Of a stretch of DNA of 11,807 nucleotides, positions 8,171 to 11,807 are shown piece by piece (the stretch's first letter is position 1; each line of letters begins with the position of its first letter). This DNA comes from UBA7446 sp964014735. GTDB taxonomy: Bacteria > Bacteroidota > Bacteroidia > Flavobacteriales > Flavobacteriaceae. A program made the translations under genes and the position numbers. The notes under the pieces were generated by a model that saw only the letters and a list, made by a program, of their open reading frames with translations, was not told the origin of the DNA and did not search any database. The stretch is taken from contig CAXHBH010000036.1 of the NCBI GenBank assembly GCA_964014735.1, positions 1-11,807 of the forward strand, written 5' to 3'.

Positions 8171-8707
8171 TTGTCACTCAACAATAAAAAGTTAATTAAA
8201 GCACTAAAAAAGAATGACCCTTTAGCATGGCAACAAGCTGTTAATGAATTTAGTGACAATTTGTATGCTTATGCAATAAGTTTGTGTTCAAATCATGAAA
8301 TGGCGTCAGAAATTGTACAACAAGTTTTTGTAAATACTTATGAAGGAAAGCATAAATTAAACCCAGAATATTCATTAAAATCGTTTTTGTACCGATCGAC
8401 GTATAATAAGTTTATTGATTTGTACCGAAAAAATAAATCAATGTCCGCATTGCATGAACAATACTACTTTCTTTTAGATCAATTGACGTCTAATGAAATT
8501 GATTTGTCAGATAAATTAGAAGTGATGAACCTAAAAATCGAAAGCTTACCTAGTAGAACCAAGGAAATATTTTGTTTAAGTAAACAAAATGGATTGTCTA
8601 ATGTTGAAATCTCAGAAATACTTAATATTTCTCTAAAAACCGTTGAGGGCCACATAACTAAGGCATTTAAATTACTTCGAAATGAACTTATTAGTTCAAA
8701 AGACTAA
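8171..8707 (+). CDS. ECF-family RNA polymerase sigma factor (FecI/RpoE-like)
   Basis: This 178-residue cytoplasmic sigma factor is predicted to direct RNA polymerase to the susC-side promoter when released by FecR. Region sigma-2 covers about 24-91 (LYAYAISLCSNHEMASEIVQ, SFLYRSTYNKFIDLYRKN), including the -10-recognition helices. Region sigma-4 covers about 120-172 with the helix-turn-helix near 142-165 (SNVEISEILNISLKTVEGHI). No sigma-3 is present, as expected for the ECF class. The start is TTG at 8171: the in-frame upstream stop is at 8129-8131, there is no in-frame ATG between them, and the first internal ATG (residue 44) would cut into sigma-2. It is divergent from fecR and ends 6 bp from the stop of the convergent esterase gene. 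Family assignment is firm; the regulon is inferred. Confidence 0.93.
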   Translation: MSLNNKKLIKALKKNDPLAWQQAVNEFSDNLYAYAISLCSNHEMASEIVQQVFVNTYEGKHKLNPEYSLKSFLYRSTYNKFIDLYRKNKSMSALHEQYYFLLDQLTSNEIDLSDKLEVMNLKIESLPSRTKEIFCLSKQNGLSNVEISEILNISLKTVEGHITKAFKLLRNELISSKD

Positions 8708-8713
8708 TCTTAC

Positions 8714-9478
8714 CTATCTCAAACTATTTTTTAAAGAATTTAAAATTATCTCCTCCATAACTTTGTAACCCTCCAAATTTGGATGAACTAAATCATTAGC
8801 TGCAGTATACTCAGGCACTTTTAATCCGCCATCAGCATCTACCATAGCAGCATAATAGTCAACATATGTTAGCCCATTTTCTTCGCAGTAGCTTTTTAAA
8901 ATTGTATTTAGTTTAATAATTTTTGATGCTGGTTCTAACCCAGGTGACCACAAGAAATCTATAGCAGGTAGTGATGAACATATGTAAACAGCAATGTTAT
9001 TTGCCATTGCAATCTCAGCCATTGAGAATATATTTTCAGCCGTATTTTCAATACTTATTAGACCGGTATTACCTGCAATATCATTTGTTCCAGCCATAAT
9101 TACCACAGCCATTGGATTCAAATTAACAACATCGGATCTAAATCGGACTAGCATTTGTGGTGATGTTTGACCTCCAATACCTCTATTAACAAATGGGTTC
9201 TCGCTAAAAAAACTTGCATTAAAATGACTCCAGCCCTGTGTAATTGAATTGCCCATAAACACTACCCGATTCGGCTCAGTAAGTTTTTTTAATTTTTCAT
9301 CACTCTCTTTATAAAAATTCATGTTTGCCCAATCCATTAGAGTTCCACCTCCAGCAATGGCTATTTTAGGAGCTGTGATCAGGTCATCATATTTACCCGC
9401 TTGAATCAATTCTTGTGCATTCGTAGCTATGGTAACTACTATAAATACTGAAGTTATAATTATTTTATTTATTATCAT
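8714..9478 (-). CDS. Secreted SGNH/GDSL-family esterase
   Basis: This is a 254-residue secreted hydrolase of the SGNH fold, likely an acyl or acetyl esterase acting on decorated carbohydrate. The start at ATG 9478 is chosen because it overlaps the upstream hydrolase stop as ATGA and gives a clean signal peptide (MIINKIIITSVFIVVTIATNA|Q). An in-frame ATG at 9502 would add eight residues and a 28-base overlap. Catalytic blocks are VVFMGNSITQGW (block I, nucleophile Ser78, with Asn in place of the usual Asp of GDS), NRGIGGQTS (block II glycine), AGTND (block III Asn132) and DLVHPN (block V Asp229 and His232). The DWANMNFYKES segment before block I is typical of Bacteroidota members. It is translationally coupled to the alpha/beta-hydrolase gene and converges on the sigma gene. 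The exact ester substrate is unknown. Confidence 0.9.
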   Translation of the reverse strand: MIINKIIITSVFIVVTIATNAQELIQAGKYDDLITAPKIAIAGGGTLMDWANMNFYKESDEKLKKLTEPNRVVFMGNSITQGWSHFNASFFSENPFVNRGIGGQTSPQMLVRFRSDVVNLNPMAVVIMAGTNDIAGNTGLISIENTAENIFSMAEIAMANNIAVYICSSLPAIDFLWSPGLEPASKIIKLNTILKSYCEENGLTYVDYYAAMVDADGGLKVPEYTAANDLVHPNLEGYKVMEEIILNSLKNSLR

Positions 9479-10248
9479 TGTTTTGATTTTGAATGAATCC
9501 ATTTTAAGAAATTAGGTTCGGCGAATGCATTATTCCAACTGTCATGACCAACATTTTCGTATAAAGTCATTTTGAGGCTACCACCCGATGCTATAATGGC
9601 CTTTGCCATTTTTAAAGAATGCTTTGGCTGAACCACTTTATCATCAGAACCATGAAAAATCCATACGGATACTTTATTTGCATATCGTTTTGCATATGCC
9701 GCAATTCCATTTCCACAAATAGGAGTAGCAGCGGCAAACATGTTCGGCCTTCTATACAATATTTCAAAAGTTCCCATTCCTCCCATAGACAGTCCACTGA
9801 CATAAACTTTTTGTTTGTTGACTTGTTTTTTTTCAATAAACCTGTCCATTAACTCCATTACGAGCCTTAGACTTTTATTTGGGCTGGTTGTTATATTATC
9901 AAAATTATTATTCCATTCATTATCTGACGATAAACTTGGCCACCGGTCATTGGTTGGGCATTGAGGTAAGATTACCCAAGATTTATAATGTTCTCTGTTT
10001 TCTTTTTTTAGAAAAAGATGATCTACATACGTTAATTGAGAGAAATTATCAGAACCTCTTTCTCCGGCACCATGTAAAAATAAATGGACAGGATATTGCT
10101 GATTTTGATCGTAATCTAAAGGTTTAAGAATTCTATAATTTAGTGTGTCATTTTGATACACAAAAATCTCCTTTTCAAATAGTTTGAAATTTTGAGCATT
10201 TAAATTAACTGCTGAAAAGAAAATGATTATAACTAAAAAATACCTCAT
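9475..10248 (-). CDS. Secreted alpha/beta-hydrolase (CE1/PHB-depolymerase-like esterase)
   Basis: This 257-residue protein has a Sec signal peptide (MRYFLVIIIFFSAVNLNA|Q) and the canonical alpha/beta-hydrolase elements. The HGAGERG oxyanion-hole loop lies at 59-65, the nucleophile elbow GLSMGG has Ser154, the HGSDDKVV loop has the likely acid Asp203, and VGHDSW supplies His235. WVILPQCPTNDRW between them is typical of the esterase/peptidase group annotated as phospholipase/carboxylesterase, CE1-like or LpqC-like in PULs. It is probably periplasmic or surface-exposed and removes acyl or phenolic esters, but a peptidase role is not excluded. The ATG at 10248 is at the start of the signal peptide. 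Its TGA stop overlaps the next gene's ATG by four bases, so the two esterases of unrelated fold should be made together. Membership in the mannan locus is inferred from position. Confidence 0.88.
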   Translation of the reverse strand: MRYFLVIIIFFSAVNLNAQNFKLFEKEIFVYQNDTLNYRILKPLDYDQNQQYPVHLFLHGAGERGSDNFSQLTYVDHLFLKKENREHYKSWVILPQCPTNDRWPSLSSDNEWNNNFDNITTSPNKSLRLVMELMDRFIEKKQVNKQKVYVSGLSMGGMGTFEILYRRPNMFAAATPICGNGIAAYAKRYANKVSVWIFHGSDDKVVQPKHSLKMAKAIIASGGSLKMTLYENVGHDSWNNAFAEPNFLKWIHSKSKQ

Positions 10249-10592
10249 AAATTAATTTTTACAATACTTCTATAATACTTAACAAAAAAGTAAAACCCTT
10301 AGTTTTCGAATAATAGGAATAAGCTATATTACGAAAATTAGCTTTTTTAAAATTTGTGGTTTAATACAATTTTGATTTTGGGCGGTATATATCTTCCTTT
10401 CCAAAATCTTTGTTTGGATTGCGCACCATTTCAACAAAGTAAATAAAGGATGAATCTAAAAAAGAAGATTTATCCCGTTTCGTACACCCTATTGAGCTAT
10501 TTTCGAAACAATCCCTAACTTTTTTAAAAAAGATTGGTGATTAGTTTTGGGATAATTAGTGATTTTATGACTAGTTTTTTTACTTTTAAGTC
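10249..10592. other. Gene-poor spacer between the esterase operon and the T9SS module
   Basis: No confident gene lies in these 344 bases. On the minus strand 10364-10540 is free of stops for 59 codons and ends at TAA 10361-10363. The only ATG gives 22 residues, and the reading (for example FVEMVRNPNKDFGKEDIYRP) has a protein-like mix but matches nothing I recognise. A plus-strand 22-codon frame (10450-10518) overlaps it. An inverted repeat GTTTCG/CGAAAC lies at 10477-10482 and 10504-10509, and CTTTTTTAAAAAAG (10519-10532) is a perfect palindrome. Confidence 0.4.
10547..10579 (+). promoter_or_regulatory. Candidate promoter for the T9SS module
   Basis: TTG (10547-10549, within TTTTGG) is followed after 22 bases by TAGTTTTT (10572-10579), a 7-of-8 match to TAnnTTTG. 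The -7 box ends 13 bases before the ATG at 10593, so the leader would be very short. The spacing fits Flavobacterium promoters, but the match is in AT-rich DNA. Confidence 0.3.
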
Positions 10593-11300
10593 ATGAAAAC
10601 ACATGTACTCTCTTTGGTTGGACTCTTGATTTGTCCGTTTCTATTTAGTCAAATATTAACCGTTAATTCTGGCTCGTCTGTTTCTATTTCGTCAGGTAGT
10701 TCCATAACCCTTGATGGACTTGAAATTACGCCATCTGACACCTATGTTATTAGTGGTGCCAATGATGTATCGCGTTCTGCTACTGCTGCTACTGCAGGCA
10801 CCAATAGCTCTGTGTCACGCGTGTATAGCTCTTCTGCCCTACTTTCTGGCTTTACAGGCACACTTACCTTCTCGTATTTTGAGGGAGAGCTGAATGATAT
10901 TGTAGAAGGTGATCTTGTTTTGGAGCTTCAAGCTGATGATGATTCTTGGACTTCGTATGGGGGAACTGTGGATGAAGTTAACAATACGGTTAGCTATACA
11001 TTTAATGACCCTGTTTCATTTAAAGCCGTCACAGCTAGTAGTGCAGATGCTACGCTTACTGTTGAAGACATCTATCCTTTGGATTCTAGGATCTCTGTGT
11101 ACCCAAACCCTACAGCAAACCGAATCTACATCCAAGGAGAAAACGTTTTGCAAGCTGAACTCTTTGATCTAAGAGGCAGAAAAGTAAAAACCACCAATCA
11201 AAAACAAATCGATATGAGTGAAATGGGTACCGGAACATTTATATTAAAAGTTACTACAGAACCAAACAACACAAAATCATTTAAAATTATTAAACAATGA
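10593..11300 (+). CDS. Small secreted protein with T9SS type A sorting domain
   Basis: This 235-residue protein has a signal peptide (residues 1-19, ending PFLFS|Q). A Ser/Thr/Gly-rich, beta-rich stretch follows (about 20-160, with NSGSSVSISSGSSITLDGLE near its start). The C-terminal Por-secretion/T9SS sorting domain occupies about 167-235, recognised by ISVYPNPTANRIYI, AELFDLRGRKV and the closing GTGTFILKV...SFKIIKQ. It should cross the outer membrane by type IX secretion and be released or anchored at the surface. The middle part has no enzymatic motif I recognise, and its function is unknown; an adhesive or structural role is only a guess. Its TGA overlaps the ATG of the following gene as ATGA, so the two are translationally coupled. 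GC content is higher than in the PUL to the left. Confidence 0.85.
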   Translation: MKTHVLSLVGLLICPFLFSQILTVNSGSSVSISSGSSITLDGLEITPSDTYVISGANDVSRSATAATAGTNSSVSRVYSSSALLSGFTGTLTFSYFEGELNDIVEGDLVLELQADDDSWTSYGGTVDEVNNTVSYTFNDPVSFKAVTASSADATLTVEDIYPLDSRISVYPNPTANRIYIQGENVLQAELFDLRGRKVKTTNQKQIDMSEMGTGTFILKVTTEPNNTKSFKIIKQ

Positions 11301-11807
11301 AAAAACTTATACTACTTACACTCTTTTTACTGCCTCTACTAACATTCTCACAGGAACAATTGGGTTTTGACATTGGTGTGGTTATTTCTGGACAATCCCA
11401 CAGATTTGGTTATTCTGTATCGATGGACAGTGACGGGTCTCATGTGGCTATTGGGGCTATAGCAGGGCCTGTTCGGATCTACTCATGGGATGGTAGTGCT
11501 TGGAATCAACTAGGAAATGATATTGAAAGTGCTACTAATGACCACTTAGTATACCCTGTCGGGAATCATATGGCTATATCGATCGATAGTGACGGGTCGC
11601 ATGTGGCCATTGGGGCTATTGGGGGTGATGGTGGTGGAAACAACTCTGGGAATGTCCGTATCTACTCATGGGATGGTAGTGCTTGGAATCAAGTAGGAAA
11701 TGATATTGATGGAGAGGCTTCTAATGACCGCTCAGGATATTCTGTATCGATAGATAGTGACGGGTCGCATGTGGCCATTGGGGCTTACCAGAATGATGGA
11801 AGTGCAT
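11297..11807 (+). CDS. Secreted FG-GAP/beta-propeller-like repeat protein (3' end beyond window)
   Basis: The visible 170 residues begin with a signal peptide (MKKLILLTLFLLPLLTFS|Q). Tandem blades of the form GYSVSxDSDGSHVAIGA - VRIYSWDGSAWNQxGNDI follow. The SDGSHVAIGA element occurs three times and the YSWDGSAWNQ element twice before the edge. Such repeats resemble the FG-GAP/integrin-alpha-like propeller blades of long flavobacterial surface proteins, which usually end in a T9SS tail; that tail would lie outside the window. The ATG at 11297 overlaps the previous stop by four bases, which fixes the start and implies co-production with the small T9SS protein. Likely cell-surface; a binding or adhesion role is inferred and no ligand can be named. 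Confidence 0.85.
   Translation, partial: MKKLILLTLFLLPLLTFSQEQLGFDIGVVISGQSHRFGYSVSMDSDGSHVAIGAIAGPVRIYSWDGSAWNQLGNDIESATNDHLVYPVGNHMAISIDSDGSHVAIGAIGGDGGGNNSGNVRIYSWDGSAWNQVGNDIDGEASNDRSGYSVSIDSDGSHVAIGAYQNDGSA
11420..11785 (+). repeat. 39-bp blade repeat, three copies (SDGSHVAIGA element)
   Basis: Copies lie at 11420-11458, 11579-11617 and 11747-11785, at offsets of 159 and 168 bp. Copies two and three agree at 38 of 39 bases and copy one agrees with copy two at 35 of 39. They encode the core of each propeller blade. Identity at synonymous positions points to recent duplication or gene conversion rather than protein-level selection alone. Confidence 0.9.
11477..11709 (+). repeat. 50-bp blade repeat, two copies (YSWDGSAWNQ element)
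   Basis: Copies at 11477-11526 and 11660-11709 differ at one base of 50 (C/G, changing Leu to Val in NQLGN/NQVGN). They alternate with the 39-bp element, so one blade equals both elements plus a variable linker. The offset is 183 bp. Confidence 0.9.

Noticed and set aside
8690..8708. ATTAG...CTAAT inverted repeat as the sigma-gene terminator
   Set aside because: The 5-bp AT-rich stem with 9-base loop and no T-run is too weak to support.
9478..9502. ATG at 9502 as start of the SGNH esterase
   Set aside because: It would give a 28-base overlap and extra polar residues before the signal peptide; ATG 9478 gives the ATGA overlap and a cleaner signal sequence.
10321..10348. AAGCTA...TAGCTT hairpin followed by T-run, as a plus-strand terminator
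   Set aside because: The stem is only 6 bp and AT-rich with a 12-base loop, and no plus-strand gene ends there.
10450..10518. 22-codon plus-strand frame (MNLKKKIYPVSY...) as a leader peptide or small protein
   Set aside because: Its upstream A-rich AAAGG looks inviting, but the frame is short, unrecognised and overlaps the longer antisense open stretch; no support beyond chance.
10519..10532. Palindrome CTTTTTTAAAAAAG as an operator or terminator
   Set aside because: Pure A/T run symmetry is common in this AT-rich DNA, and a hairpin with no loop would not be stable.
11420..11785. Regularly spaced repeats as a CRISPR array
   Set aside because: The repeats are in-frame protein-coding blades, copies are unequal in spacing and the intervening sequence is also repetitive.

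Overview
The window looks like a piece of a marine or environmental Bacteroidota (Flavobacteriia-type) genome. The signs are AT-rich DNA, a SusC/SusD pair, FecR with a C-terminal DUF4974-type domain, type IX secretion (T9SS) C-terminal tails, start sites preceded by A-rich sequence rather than a Shine-Dalgarno motif, and promoter-like TTG...TAnnTTTG elements. No rRNA, tRNA, CRISPR array, integrase or transposase was seen.

Positions 1-8707 hold a polysaccharide utilisation locus (PUL). From right to left on the minus strand come a FecR-family anti-sigma factor (6915-8036), a SusC-family TonB-dependent transporter carrying an N-terminal STN signalling domain (3492-6830), a SusD-family surface glycan-binding lipoprotein (1923-3479), and a GH92-family alpha-mannosidase cut by the left edge (1-1757). 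An ECF sigma factor (8171-8707, TTG start) is divergent from fecR. These parts make a FecA/FecR/FecI-type relay: ligand binding at SusC/SusD is signalled through the STN domain to FecR, which frees the sigma factor to transcribe the locus. GH92 points to an alpha-mannose-containing glycan such as alpha-mannan or a high-mannose N-glycan. A hairpin plus T-run after susD, followed by a candidate promoter before the GH92 gene, suggests that binding/uptake and hydrolysis are expressed at different levels.

Positions 8714-10248 hold two secreted hydrolases on the minus strand, an alpha/beta-hydrolase with GxSxG and an SGNH/GDSL esterase, joined by a 4-base ATGA overlap. They converge on the sigma gene with only 6 bp between stop codons. 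They plausibly strip ester decorations from the same glycan, but that is inferred from position.

Positions 10249-10592 are a gene-poor spacer with a 59-codon stop-free minus-strand stretch lacking a good start, an inverted repeat and a candidate promoter.

Positions 10593-11807 (plus strand) hold a different module with visibly higher GC: a small T9SS-sorted secreted protein, translationally coupled (ATGA) to a secreted repeat protein cut by the right edge. The repeats resemble the FG-GAP-like/beta-propeller blades common in flavobacterial surface proteins, and they are nearly identical at DNA level.

Most of the content belongs to known families. The points most worth a second look are the divergent sigma/anti-sigma layout with a TTG-started sigma gene, the paired 16-bp repeats just before susC, the asymmetric hairpin after fecR, and the recently duplicated propeller blades.
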